Shown here: piece by piece, positions 45,164 to 53,610 of the stretch | Layout: every line of letters begins with the position of its first letter | Numbering within the stretch: position 1 is the stretch's first letter | From: Candidatus Methanophagaceae archaeon | Lineage (GTDB): Archaea > Halobacteriota > Syntropharchaeia > Alkanophagales > Methanospirareceae | Reading direction: 5' to 3' | Length of the DNA stretch: 64,000 nucleotides | NCBI GenBank assembly: GCA_003194435.1 | Contig: PQXC01000004.1 | Span: 1-64,000 of the forward strand | The notes under the pieces: model-generated | Database searches by the model: none | What the model was told of the DNA's origin: nothing | The model's input: only the letters and a program-made list of their open reading frames with translations | Translations under genes and position numbers: made by a program

Positions 45164-47074
45164 TTGCAACTGCTGTTCATACATTCGGATTTTATAGAAT
45201 ATGAAGCGAGGGATAAGACGAGAGTAGCAGAGGAGATAGAGTTAGAGGACAGAGGTGCGGGTGCGCAGGCGCGGGTGCGAGTGGAAGAAGCCCTTGTCGT
45301 CTTCACTGCTGTGGAACGTGGTGATGAAGGTGAACGCAACAGCGACTATGTGGTGGAGAAGGCGACAGAGGAGATTCTATCGGTTGCGAGGAAGGTCGGT
45401 GCGGAAAGGGTGGTTCTGTATCCATACGCGCACCTGAGTTCGGAACTGGCTTCGCCAGAGGTGAGCATTGAGATACTGAAGGCAATGGAAGAACAGCTAC
45501 GTGCACGGGGTATGGAAGTGAAGAGAGCACCTTTTGGGTGGTATAAGGCATTCACAATCCGCTGTAAGGGGCATCCATTATCAGAGCTATCACGTAAGAT
45601 AAAGGCAGAAGGTGCGAAGGGTGAGAAGGAGAAGAGGGAGTCAAAGGCGTTGGAGGCAGAGGAGAAAGCGGAATCCCATTTCTTCTTCATGGATGAACGA
45701 GGAGAGCTCATAGCACCTTCAGATTTCAAATTTGGTGATGCGGATGAGAAGCTGAAGAAGTTCTATCTGTATGAGAGTGAGAAGCGGAGAGAGGTGGATA
45801 AGATACCGCCGCATGTGGAACTGATGAAGCGGCTGGAGATAGCAGATTATGAACCCTCATCAGACCCCGGGAATATGCGATTTTATCCCAAGGGCGAATT
45901 GATAAAGAGGCTGATTGAGGACTACGTCCGGGAAGCGGTTGCGGGATATGGCGCTGCTGAGGTGGAGACGCCCCTGATGTACAGTGTAAAGCATCCATCG
46001 CTGAAGGACTACATTGAGAGGTTTCCCGCAAGGCAGTATTCAATATTGGGTAAAGATAACAAGCCTGATTTGTTCTTACGCTTCTCCGCTTGCTTCGGGC
46101 AGTTCCTCATGAGTAAAGATATGAGTATATCGTATAAGAGTCTGCCATTGAAGTTATTTGAACTCGCTTATTCGTTCAGGAAGGAGAAGAGGGGCGAACT
46201 TGTGGGCTTACGTCGCCTGCGGAAGTTCACAATGCCCGATATGCATACACTATGCAGAGATATGAGCGAGGCGCTGGAGGAGTTCAAGCAGCAGTATGAA
46301 TTATGTATGCGTGTGCTCGCAGATATTGGATTCTCAACTGAGGATTATGAAGTGGCGATAAGATTCACACGGGATTTCTATGATGCACACCGCGATTTCA
46401 TAACGGAGCTGGTGCGGATAGCAGGTAAGCCTGTGCTGATAGAGCTATGGGACCAGCGTTTCTTCTATTTCGTGCTCAAGTTCGAGTTCAATTTCGTTGA
46501 TGCACTGGGCAAGGCATCGGCACTCTCCACTGTGCAGATAGATGTTGAGAATGCCGCACGGTATGGCATAAGATATATTGATGCGCATGGAGAAGAGAGA
46601 GAGCCTATTATACTCCATTGCTCGCCAAGTGGTGCAATTGAGCGATGCATGTATGCGTTATTGGAGAAGGCGTATATGGATAATGAGAGGGGAGTGCCAC
46701 CGATGCTACCGCTGTGGCTATCACCCACGCAATTGCGACTTATACCGGTTGCCGAGCGGCATCATGAATATATCAGGGCTATCTTACCTGCTCTGGATGG
46801 CATAAGGGTGGATGTGGACGACCGTGAGGAGACGGTCTCGAAGAAGATACGGGATGCGGGTCGCGAATGGATTCCGTATGTGGGCGTGATTGGCGACCGT
46901 GAGGTGGAGCGGGGGACGGTGAATGTCAATATCAGGGCGACGCAGCAGGTGGAGGAGCTGGATGTGGAGGAATTGAGACGGAGGATAGCTGAGGGTATAA
47001 AGGTAAAGGGCAGACCGTATCGGGAATTGCCACTGCCTGTTAGATTATCAGAGCGGGTACGATTTGTGGGTTAA
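45164..47074 (+). CDS. thrS: Threonyl-tRNA synthetase, archaeal type
   Basis: A 636-residue ThrRS with the archaeal N-terminal editing domain (D-aminoacyl deacylase fold, LLFIHSDFIEYEARDKTRVAEE) in place of the bacterial TGS and N2 domains. The class II core includes MRFYPKGELIKRLIEDYVRE, RFSACFGQFLMS (zinc-Cys), FRKEKRGELVGLRRLRKFTM and LHCSPSGAIERCMYALLEKA; the anticodon domain ends the protein (QLRLIPVAERH). The start is TTG 45164, preceded by GGTAGGAGATGAG, because it gives the conserved N-terminus. Confidence 0.96.
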   Translation: MQLLFIHSDFIEYEARDKTRVAEEIELEDRGAGAQARVRVEEALVVFTAVERGDEGERNSDYVVEKATEEILSVARKVGAERVVLYPYAHLSSELASPEVSIEILKAMEEQLRARGMEVKRAPFGWYKAFTIRCKGHPLSELSRKIKAEGAKGEKEKRESKALEAEEKAESHFFFMDERGELIAPSDFKFGDADEKLKKFYLYESEKRREVDKIPPHVELMKRLEIADYEPSSDPGNMRFYPKGELIKRLIEDYVREAVAGYGAAEVETPLMYSVKHPSLKDYIERFPARQYSILGKDNKPDLFLRFSACFGQFLMSKDMSISYKSLPLKLFELAYSFRKEKRGELVGLRRLRKFTMPDMHTLCRDMSEALEEFKQQYELCMRVLADIGFSTEDYEVAIRFTRDFYDAHRDFITELVRIAGKPVLIELWDQRFFYFVLKFEFNFVDALGKASALSTVQIDVENAARYGIRYIDAHGEEREPIILHCSPSGAIERCMYALLEKAYMDNERGVPPMLPLWLSPTQLRLIPVAERHHEYIRAILPALDGIRVDVDDREETVSKKIRDAGREWIPYVGVIGDREVERGTVNVNIRATQQVEELDVEELRRRIAEGIKVKGRPYRELPLPVRLSERVRFVG

Positions 47075-47242
47075 TTATAAAAATAATATCACCCGGTAAT
47101 AAAAATTTGAAGACGAGAGAGATAATCCCTGCTTTGCTTCTTCTTTCTTATCGCTCTCCATGTAATAGCCCACTAAATAACTAAATACAAAGTTCATCAC
47201 GTGACAGGTACATTCCTCTTCAATTTACCGCAGAAAAGTTAA

Positions 47243-47458
47243 TCAAAAGCGCTTCGCAAGCCATTCAACCGTAGACCGCATCTCAGGGCATTCTCCACAG
47301 TTTGCACCGTAATACGCGTACACATGCTTACCGTTATACTCATATTCGCCCTTTCTGCTGATTACCTCACCATTTGGGCTTATAAACCGGTCTTTTTCTT
47401 CATCATAATCGAATGAATCCTTAGAAAACGAATTCCGCTTCGGATTATTCCGCTTCAT
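47243..47458 (-). pseudogene. IS1182-like transposase fragment
   Basis: A 71-residue piece: NSFSKDSFDYDEEKDRFISP, NGEVISRKG and YYGANCGECPEM. The F-x-YDEEKDRF-x-P-x-G block followed by a Cys pair is the middle/C-terminal zinc-like part of IS1182-type transposases, the kind that begins the window. Start, DDE core and C-terminus are missing, and the last dozen residues may be foreign. It lies between thrS and a broken 5'-less gene. Confidence 0.6.
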
Positions 47459-47460
47459 TC

Positions 47461-47595
47461 ACCAACCTGTTTTCTGTCCGGGAAATTGGGAAATCGAAAC
47501 TTTCAAGACCAAGAACAGTGACGGTGGAGCACCCCATTGACCTGCTGAAGGAGCTGACGGGAACGAAGAAAGTAATAGAGAGCTTAGGAGTGTGA
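47461..47595 (+). pseudogene. 3' end of an unidentified gene upstream of metF
   Basis: A plus-strand frame with no start reads from the transposase remnant to a TGA at 47593-47595, just before metF, and ends SRPRTVTVEHPIDLLKELTG and TKKVIESLGV. It has the look of a real protein end and its stop is 5 bases before the metF ATG. The 5' part was probably removed with the IS1182 remnant. I cannot name the gene. Confidence 0.45.
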
Positions 47596-47600
47596 AGAAA

Positions 47601-48521
47601 ATGGCAGAAGAAGTGTATAGTGATTTGATGAGGGAGATAAAGTCCGGGAGATTTGTCTGGACTGGTGAGTTAGAACCCGCTAAGGACATAGGAGAGGCAA
47701 TAGAAGCGGCAAGAGAGTTAAAAGGGCTGGTCACTGCCTGTAACGTTACGGATAACCCACAGAGCTTTGCGGCAATCAACAGCTTAGCGGCAGCGTATAA
47801 AATCCAGCAGGAGACTGGCATGGAGTGTATATACCAGCTTAGATGTGCGGACAGGAATCGTCTGGCACTTTGCTCTGATGTGATGGCTGCGGGCATCTTG
47901 GGACTGAAGAATATTCTGGCATTAACCGGCGATTATGTATCTCTTGGCGATACACCGAGGGCAAAACCCGTATACGACCTGGATTCAACGACGCTAACGC
48001 GAATGATACACACACTCGTGCATGAAGGTAAGGACATCTCCGGGACAGAAATACCCAATCCACCAAAGCTCCATGTCGGAGCCGCAGCAGGTCCGGGTGT
48101 AGACCCCTTAGAGCCGGAGCTATACAAGATGAAGAGGAAAGCCCTTGCCGGTGCGGAATTCTTCCAAACTCAGGTCGTATATCTGCCTGAGGTATTAGAC
48201 CGGTTCTTCAAGGGCGTGAAAGAATTAAATATTGAGACGCCGATTCTGGTTGGGATATTCCCGGCAAAGAGCTACGGAGCAGCGAAGTTCTTCGATGAGT
48301 ACGTGACTGGCGTGGATGTTCCACCTGATTTCCTCAAAGAACTGGAGGCAACGAAACAGATAAAGGACAAGGAGAAGCGTAAGGAGGAAGTGGACAGGGT
48401 AAACATAGAGTACTTCACAGGGTTCCTGGAGCATCTAAAGGATACGCCTGCTGTTGGATGCCACATCATGGCAGTCGGGTATCCGCGGATAATTCCGGAA
48501 TTGAAGAAGGTGATGGAGTAG
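47601..48521 (+). CDS. metF: Methylenetetrahydrofolate reductase-like flavoprotein (copy 1)
   Basis: A 306-residue MetF, a TIM-barrel FAD enzyme that interconverts methylene- and methyl-tetrahydropterin. FVWTGELEPAKDIGEAIEAA, LVTACNVTDNPQSF, MECIYQLRCADRNRLAL, LALTGDYVSLGDTP and FFQTQVVYLPEVLDRFF are family segments. I start at ATG 47601; GGAGTG precedes it, and an in-frame GTG at 47592 is less likely. In ANME-1, MetF is thought to replace the F420-dependent Mer of the methanogenesis pathway. The partner MetV lies downstream and a second metF follows it. The last about 170 bases and the 3' flank are almost identical to copy 2. Confidence 0.93.
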   Translation: MAEEVYSDLMREIKSGRFVWTGELEPAKDIGEAIEAARELKGLVTACNVTDNPQSFAAINSLAAAYKIQQETGMECIYQLRCADRNRLALCSDVMAAGILGLKNILALTGDYVSLGDTPRAKPVYDLDSTTLTRMIHTLVHEGKDISGTEIPNPPKLHVGAAAGPGVDPLEPELYKMKRKALAGAEFFQTQVVYLPEVLDRFFKGVKELNIETPILVGIFPAKSYGAAKFFDEYVTGVDVPPDFLKELEATKQIKDKEKRKEEVDRVNIEYFTGFLEHLKDTPAVGCHIMAVGYPRIIPELKKVME

Positions 48522-48575
48522 TTTTATTTTATTTCTTTCTCTTTTTATTTTTATTTTCCTTTTCCTTTTTGCTCA
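48522..48575 (+). terminator. T-rich terminator after metF copy 1
   Basis: The stop codon is followed by a run of TTTTATTTTATTTCTTTCTC and further T-rich tracts with no hairpin, the usual archaeal intrinsic terminator type. The same string follows metF copy 2. Confidence 0.6.
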
Positions 48576-48663
48576 ACGCACGTACTGAGCAGCAGTTTGG
48601 CAGGCATCATTTTTCATTTTCGGAAGTTGAGGCACGCAAGCAAAGCTGGTAAAAATAGAAAAG

Positions 48664-48671
48664 TTTATATA
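48664..48671 (+). promoter_or_regulatory. TATA box upstream of metV
   Basis: TTTATATA preceded by AGAAAAG (BRE-like) lies 41-48 bases before the metV ATG; GGAGGG at 48695-48700 is the likely ribosome site, 11 bases from the start. metV, metV' and metF copy 2 can thus be one transcript separate from metF copy 1. Confidence 0.6.
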
Positions 48672-48711
48672 TTGTCTATGTTGAAGGATAATATGGAGGG
48701 ATTTTTACAAA

Positions 48712-49473
48712 ATGATTGCACAAGAGCAGAAGCCAATAGAGGAGATTCTGGGTTATCTTGATGGTAAACGGAAGATAGTGGCTGTGGGCTGCGGCGGTTG
48801 TGCCACTTTCTACCATACAGGGGACAAGAAAGCGGTGAAGGAGATGGCGGAGAGGCTAAGGAAGGAGGGCAAGGAAGTTACCGAGGTCATTCTGCCGCTG
48901 GGTGTATCAGCCTGTGAGATTGATATGAGTTCAAAGTTCCTGGAGAAGAACAGGAAAGCTATTGAGGATGCTGATGCTGTTCTGGTGATGAGCTGTGGTG
49001 ATGGCGTACAGGTAGTGTGTGAATATATAGATAATAAGATAGGAGTTACGAAGCCGGTAGTTCCTGCTAATGACGCGCTGGGGCTGGTGGGTGGTGGACC
49101 TACGAAGTTCAAGGAGACATGCCAGTCATGCGGGCAATGCGAGCTTGGAAAGACTGCGGGCATTTGCCCCCTCACTTCTTGCGGGAAAGGATTGATGAAC
49201 GGACCCTGTGGTGGTGTGAGGGAAGATGGTAAGTGCGAGGTGGACCCCGAGAAGGACTGTGCATGGGTGAAGATATACGAGCGAATGGAGAAGATGGGTG
49301 AGCTGGACAAGTTTACAGAGATGAGAGCCCCGCATGCGTGGAGCAAAGCGAAACGTCCGCGTCTGTTCACAATAGAAGAGCCGGTGAAGCCGGTGAGGAC
49401 GATACTTGCTTCTCTACCTTCTTATTTGACCCTGCTTGGGGGACCGGAGTATGAAATGCTGATGCTGTTCTGA
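48712..49473 (+). CDS. metV: MetV-like Fe-S/zinc partner of MetF
   Basis: A 253-residue MetV (methylene-THF reductase C-terminal catalytic subunit-like). N-terminal VAVGCGGCATFYHTGD (C27, C30), a Rossmann-like middle with VLVMSCGDGVQV, and a Cys-rich tail (TCQSCGQCELGKTAGICPLT, then CGKGLMNGPCGGVREDGKC and DPEKDCAW) that should bind Fe-S or zinc. In acetogens MetV forms a complex with MetF and delivers electrons. The natural end is GPEYEEE; here a 488-bp tandem duplication changes the last residues to EMLMLF before the stop, leaving all Cys intact. The stop overlaps the start of the duplicate. Confidence 0.9.
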   Translation: MIAQEQKPIEEILGYLDGKRKIVAVGCGGCATFYHTGDKKAVKEMAERLRKEGKEVTEVILPLGVSACEIDMSSKFLEKNRKAIEDADAVLVMSCGDGVQVVCEYIDNKIGVTKPVVPANDALGLVGGGPTKFKETCQSCGQCELGKTAGICPLTSCGKGLMNGPCGGVREDGKCEVDPEKDCAWVKIYERMEKMGELDKFTEMRAPHAWSKAKRPRLFTIEEPVKPVRTILASLPSYLTLLGGPEYEMLMLF

Positions 49474-49943
49474 TGATGAGCTGTGGTGATGGCGTACAGG
49501 TAGTGTGTGAATATATAGATAAGAAGATAGGAGTTACGAAGCCGGTAGTTCCTGCTAATGACGCTCTGGGGCTGGTGGGTGGTGGACCTACGAAGTTCAA
49601 GGAGACATGCCAGTCATGCGGGCAATGCGAGCTTGGAAAGACTGCGGGCATTTGCCCCCTCACTTCTTGCGGGAAGGGATTGATGAACGGACCCTGTGGT
49701 GGTGTGAGGGAGGATGGTAAGTGCGAGGTGGACCCCGAGAAGGACTGTGCATGGGTGAAGATATACGAACGAATGGAGAAGATGGGCGAGCTGGACAAGT
49801 TTACAGAGATGAGAGCCCCACATGCGTGGAGCAAAGCGAAACGTCCGCGTCTGTTCACAATAGAAGAGCCGGTGAAGCCGGTGAGGACGATACTTGCTTC
49901 TCTACCTTCTTATTTGACCCTGCTTGGGGGACCGGAGTATGAA
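48968..49943 (+). repeat. 488-bp direct tandem duplication in metV
   Basis: Unit 1 spans 48968-49455, unit 2 49456-49943; each begins ATGCTGATGCTGTTCTG. The period, 488, is not a multiple of three, so unit 2 is in another frame from unit 1. The units differ at about eight positions, nearly all synonymous (one Asn to Lys), so the copies have diverged under constraint rather than being an assembly error. Confidence 0.95.
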
Positions 49944-49952
49944 GAGGAGTGA
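49473..49952 (+). CDS. Stand-alone Cys-rich MetV C-terminal domain (duplicate)
   Basis: A 159-residue protein made by the duplication. It carries the second half of the Rossmann-like part (MMSCGDGVQVVCEYIDKKIG) and the entire Cys-rich domain, ending in the ancestral GPEYEEE. A G-to-A change created the start ATG at 49473, which overlaps the stop of metV in TGATG, so it should be translated by re-initiation. The N-terminal CGGC motif is missing. Substitutions relative to unit 1 are almost all silent, which suggests the product is kept. It could add an extra cluster domain to the MetF complex. It is followed by metF copy 2 after 22 bases. Confidence 0.75.
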   Translation: MMSCGDGVQVVCEYIDKKIGVTKPVVPANDALGLVGGGPTKFKETCQSCGQCELGKTAGICPLTSCGKGLMNGPCGGVREDGKCEVDPEKDCAWVKIYERMEKMGELDKFTEMRAPHAWSKAKRPRLFTIEEPVKPVRTILASLPSYLTLLGGPEYEEE

Positions 49953-49974
49953 AGGGAGGAGGTGAAAGAAGAAG

Positions 49975-50895
49975 ATGGGAGATGAGGTGTATAGCCAGTT
50001 GATGAAGGAGTTGAAAGAGGGTAAATACGTCTTCACAGGCGAATTAGAGCCTGAGAAAGCGGGTGATGTGGAAGAGCCGATAAAAGCTGCGAGGGAGTTA
50101 GTGGGGTTGGTAACCGCATGTAACGTTACGGACAATCCACAGAGTTTCGCTTATGTCAGTAGTCTGGCAGCATCGTATAAAATCCAGCAGGAGACAGGTA
50201 TGGAATGCATCTACCAGCTCAGATGTGCGGATCGCAATCGCAATGCACTCCTTTCGGATATACTTGGTGCTGGTGTCCTGGGACTGCGGAATATTCTTGC
50301 TTTGACTGGTGACCATGTCTCGCTTGGTGACACACCGGACGCAAAGCCTGTTTATGACCTTGATTCTACAACTCTGATTGCACTGATAAGGAAAGTGGTG
50401 GACGAGGGGAAGGACCTCGCCGGTAACGAGATACATAATCCACCGAAGCTGCATGTGGGAGCAGCAGCGGCGCCTGGAGCCGCGGTCTTGAAGGCGGAGA
50501 TAGCGAAAGTGAAGCGAAAGATAAAAGTGGGTGCCGAGTTTATCCAGACGCAGGTGGTATACTATCCGGAAGTTCTGGACAGATTCTTTAAGGAGCTGGG
50601 GAAGGTTGATATTCCGGTTCTGGTCGGGATATTCCCGGCGAAGACGTATGCACAGGCTGATTTCTTCGATAAGTATGTGGCGGGTGTCGATGTGCCACCG
50701 GACTATTTACAGAACATGAAAGCGACGAAACAGATAAAGGACAAGGAGAAGCGTAAGGAGGAAGTGGACAGGGTAAACATAGAGTTCTTCACGAGTTTTC
50801 TGGAGCATCTCAAGGATACACCTGCTGCTGGATGTCACATCATGGCAGTCGGGTATCCGCGGATAATCCCGGAATTGAAGAAGGTGATGGAGTAG
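49975..50895 (+). CDS. metF: Methylenetetrahydrofolate reductase-like flavoprotein (copy 2)
   Basis: A 306-residue MetF paralogue of the gene at 47601, with the same order of segments (VFTGELEPEKAGDVEEP, LVTACNVTDNPQSF, LALTGDHVSLGDTP, FIQTQVVYYPEVLDRFF). It begins 22 bases after the duplicated metV domain with a GGAGGAGG ribosome site. The first two thirds differ from copy 1 at many residues (for example GEEP and AAAAPGAAVLKAEIAKV), but the end from about residue 250 and the 3' flank are nearly identical, which points to gene conversion. The two MetF may pair with MetV and the extra domain as different complexes or supply different conditions. Confidence 0.93.
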   Translation: MGDEVYSQLMKELKEGKYVFTGELEPEKAGDVEEPIKAARELVGLVTACNVTDNPQSFAYVSSLAASYKIQQETGMECIYQLRCADRNRNALLSDILGAGVLGLRNILALTGDHVSLGDTPDAKPVYDLDSTTLIALIRKVVDEGKDLAGNEIHNPPKLHVGAAAAPGAAVLKAEIAKVKRKIKVGAEFIQTQVVYYPEVLDRFFKELGKVDIPVLVGIFPAKTYAQADFFDKYVAGVDVPPDYLQNMKATKQIKDKEKRKEEVDRVNIEFFTSFLEHLKDTPAAGCHIMAVGYPRIIPELKKVME

Positions 50896-50952
50896 TTTTA
50901 TTTTATTTCTTTCTCTTTTCTTTTCTCTTTTTTATTTTTACTTTTGCTTTTG
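50896..50952 (+). terminator. T-rich terminator after metF copy 2
   Basis: Same TTTTATTTTATTTCTTTCTC string as after metF copy 1, followed by more T-tracts, and then a convergent gene. Archaeal-type T-rich terminator. Confidence 0.6.
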
Positions 50953-50984
50953 TTTCTGTTTGCTCATAACATCATAACATCACA

Positions 50985-52184
50985 TCAGGTCTTTATCTCT
51001 ATCTCGGCAGCGCCACGACATAAGAAATAGAGCGCAGCATATTCGGGTAATGAGGCGATTTCTCCTTCCTCCAGCTCGTATCGCTCGCCTTTCAATTTGA
51101 CGTTTGAGTTCCGTATAGCTCTGACTTTAACATCCGCATCGCCGAAGACTACTGCGTCCTCAAGCGGTTCAAAGTCCGGGATTGCGTCTACTCGCAGTGG
51201 TTTCACTTCCAGACTCGACTTGCCATGTAGCGAAGTAGGCAATCGAATAAGCCGTTTTATATCCGAGGTGACGGGTTCATCAGGTCTGTCTGCGGACTCG
51301 ACACGAACTGTTTCGGTCACCAATCTCGCAATACCTTTCCATACGGCAGGGAGCCTGGAGAATCGTGGTATCTGCCCGCTTTCTATTCGTTCCATCACTG
51401 TTTGATCCTTTGCTATCCTGATAACTTCTCTTATCTGTCTCCTATCCATACTACTGCTACTGCCACTACCAGTGGTATTTCTTATCTTTCTAATGGCTTC
51501 CTCTTCCTCTAACTCCGCGAGCTCGTGCATGAATTGAACCATGCCATCGAGTAGCCGTTTACCCCAACCTTCCGCTATCAGCCTGAGGTCTCCTTCGCCG
51601 GTTGCTCTCAGGAAGGTATCCATCTCGAGCCCGGTTGCGGTGATGTAATCTATGATCTCCCTTCGCTCCCGGCTGCCAAGCTGACGCACCGTATCCTTGG
51701 TTATATGGATGTGATAGCCTCTTGACCCCGAGAATGCCACCTCCAAATCCTCTTCCTGGAATCCGAAATCATCGAGCAGGAAGTCAATCAGCTTCAATGT
51801 CTCGCGTTTCACCACTGCCAGCAGGTCTTCATAGGAACACCTCGCCAGTTCCGCCTCGGTCACCACATGGTCAGCATCGAGGTCAAAGATGAGGTCAGCA
51901 CCGAGCCACTCCTTCTTGCCCATGGGTGCGGCTGGAAATTTATAGATGGCTGCGGAATGGAAAGCATGTGCGGGCGCATTATCCTGAATATAATTCTGGA
52001 GCTCTATACCGGAGTTGAAGGCTTTATGCCTTCGCATCACCGTCTTTGAACTGTAATACCGATCGAAGAATATGAAGCCCCATTCACGCATCCACAGGTC
52101 TGCCGGTAGTTTTAGCCTCGTGCGCTTATGCTTATAATACTGCTTGAACTTCGCATGCACAAATCGCACCGTCTGCTCGTTCAT
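50985..52184 (-). CDS. priS: DNA primase small (catalytic) subunit
   Basis: Archaeal/eukaryotic primase PriS, 399 residues, makes RNA/DNA primers. Catalytic acids in DLIFDLDADH, then LEVAFSGSRGYHIHI (the SGxRGxHxH motif) are both present. It opens with RFVHAKFKQYYKHKRTRL and REWGFIFFD. PriL is not nearby. A Gly/Ser-rich insert (GSGSSSSMD) lies near residue 243. The stop lies 33 bases from the end of the convergent metF terminator. Confidence 0.95.
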   Translation of the reverse strand: MNEQTVRFVHAKFKQYYKHKRTRLKLPADLWMREWGFIFFDRYYSSKTVMRRHKAFNSGIELQNYIQDNAPAHAFHSAAIYKFPAAPMGKKEWLGADLIFDLDADHVVTEAELARCSYEDLLAVVKRETLKLIDFLLDDFGFQEEDLEVAFSGSRGYHIHITKDTVRQLGSRERREIIDYITATGLEMDTFLRATGEGDLRLIAEGWGKRLLDGMVQFMHELAELEEEEAIRKIRNTTGSGSSSSMDRRQIREVIRIAKDQTVMERIESGQIPRFSRLPAVWKGIARLVTETVRVESADRPDEPVTSDIKRLIRLPTSLHGKSSLEVKPLRVDAIPDFEPLEDAVVFGDADVKVRAIRNSNVKLKGERYELEEGEIASLPEYAALYFLCRGAAEIEIKT

Positions 52185-52265
52185 TACCCGTAAATCATTG
52201 ATTCTTTCATGATTGATAAGTTAAGTTATAGTAATATAATGGATAGGAGTAAATTTATAATATGA

Positions 52266-52273
52266 TTTATAAT
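52266..52273 (+). promoter_or_regulatory. TATA box of tRNA-Lys
   Basis: TTTATAAT at 52266-52273, with a second copy at 52254-52261, lies 32-51 bases before the tRNA gene, near the spacing expected for an archaeal tRNA promoter. Confidence 0.5.
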
Positions 52274-52304
52274 AGAATAGTAATCTAAGATAAGAAGTAG
52301 AAGT

Positions 52305-52378
52305 GGGCCGGTAGCTCAGAAAGGTAGAGCAGTAGGCTCTTAACCTACCAGTCGGGGGTTCAAATCCCTCCCGGCCCG
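52305..52378 (+). tRNA. tRNA-Lys (anticodon CUU)
   Basis: A 74-base cloverleaf: acceptor GGGCCGG with CCGGCCC, D-arm GCTC/GAGC, anticodon stem GTAGG/CCTAC with loop CTCTTAA (anticodon CTT, reads AAG), T-arm GGGGG-TTCAAAT-CCCTC. Discriminator G; no encoded CCA. The accessory block begins directly downstream, as is common when tRNA 3' ends serve as integration sites, but no repeat of the 3' end was found in the window. Confidence 0.97.
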
Positions 52379-52433
52379 CTGAAAGGTGAACAAAAGAGGG
52401 AAAAAGAGAAAAAGAAGGGAAATCTAATTTCTT

Positions 52434-53576
52434 ATGAAAGTTAGGACATCTATAGATATCTCGGTAGATAAATTTTTAGAAATATCTGAGAAGGAATTGC
52501 CAATTTATGGAAATTTTCTTAAATTCTATAAAACAGAGTTGGATCTTCTACCTCTAAATATAGGGACCCCTTTGCTCAGAGTAGGGCATTTTTATGAAAA
52601 ATTGGAAAAAATGCGTCGGGGTATGTTATATGCACACATAGAATTAGCGATGCTTAAAAAAGGATTTGTATCATTTTCAGATCTTGAGGCGGGTCTTTCA
52701 GTGCCTGATTTATTAGAGAGGTATATACCTGAAGACATAAACTTCTATATCTGTGGAGAAGAAGAACTATCTTCTGAAATACTCCCATCTGACTACATAA
52801 ATACAGGAAATTTAAAAGAGGGGATTCGTGTCTTGATATTATGCGCAAATCTTGACCCTTCTTTTGAAGAGGATAAAATCACCATCTCCACTTATTGTTC
52901 GGAAGATGGCGCTGATGATTTAATTGGTGTACTTAACAAAGAATTGCCACCCATCGAGCATCTATCAAAATTCATAATAATTGATCCCATTCTCTTTAGT
53001 GCTATAAAAGGCGAAGTTACAGCCCTAAAGCAAGAAATAGGAGAAAAAATAGGAAGGGATATAGTATATCATCCCTCTGATTTTTTGAATGTTTTAGCAA
53101 TAGAGCGAGAGGAATTTGACAAAGAATGGTCCGAACTATACTCACATTCCTTGAAATACTTGAAAGGGAAATATAAATTTTTGGCATTATTTGAAGAAAG
53201 AAGAATAATTTATGATGTTCAAGAAAACATAAGAAAAGCCGAATTGCATATGAGAAAAAGAGAATACGAAGAAGTGGCATGGAGAACCGGGAATGCATGT
53301 GAGGGGATGCTCAGAATACTGTATCACATGTATAAGAGAAAGGAACCAGAAGAGAAGGGGTTTGGTTTTCTGTTAGAAGGGTTAAGAAGAGAAATTCATA
53401 CTGAATTTGGAAATGATGTTCTCAATGATCTTGAGTATATAAAAGAATGGAGAAACATAGCAGATCACCCAACACAAAGGGAAATCACATTCGAGGTTGC
53501 TGCAAAAGTGATTAAAAAAACCCAATTGTTTCAAGAACTATTTTTCAATAAAATAAAAGGGGGGTTAATTGAGTAA
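52434..53576 (+). CDS. HEPN-domain protein, accessory
   Basis: A 380-residue AT-rich gene. The C-terminal part (about 265-370) is helical with a HEPN pattern: YEEVAWRTGNACEGMLRILY and then EYIKEWRNIADHPT, where R340-x4-H345 fits the R-x4-6-H RNase motif of HEPN toxins and CRISPR/abortive-infection nucleases. The N-terminal 260 residues are mixed alpha/beta and unrecognised; they may be a sensor or a partner-binding part. It stands immediately downstream of tRNA-Lys and upstream of a small membrane protein. A defence or toxin role is inferred, not shown. Confidence 0.6.
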   Translation: MKVRTSIDISVDKFLEISEKELPIYGNFLKFYKTELDLLPLNIGTPLLRVGHFYEKLEKMRRGMLYAHIELAMLKKGFVSFSDLEAGLSVPDLLERYIPEDINFYICGEEELSSEILPSDYINTGNLKEGIRVLILCANLDPSFEEDKITISTYCSEDGADDLIGVLNKELPPIEHLSKFIIIDPILFSAIKGEVTALKQEIGEKIGRDIVYHPSDFLNVLAIEREEFDKEWSELYSHSLKYLKGKYKFLALFEERRIIYDVQENIRKAELHMRKREYEEVAWRTGNACEGMLRILYHMYKRKEPEEKGFGFLLEGLRREIHTEFGNDVLNDLEYIKEWRNIADHPTQREITFEVAAKVIKKTQLFQELFFNKIKGGLIE

Positions 53577-53610
53577 ATTATTCTAAAAATCCAATATGCA
53601 ATAATTAGTG

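Noticed and set aside
48968..49943. Assembly artefact as the cause of the metV repeat
   Set aside because: The two units differ at several mostly silent sites and have different ends, which an artefact would not produce; raw reads would still be decisive.
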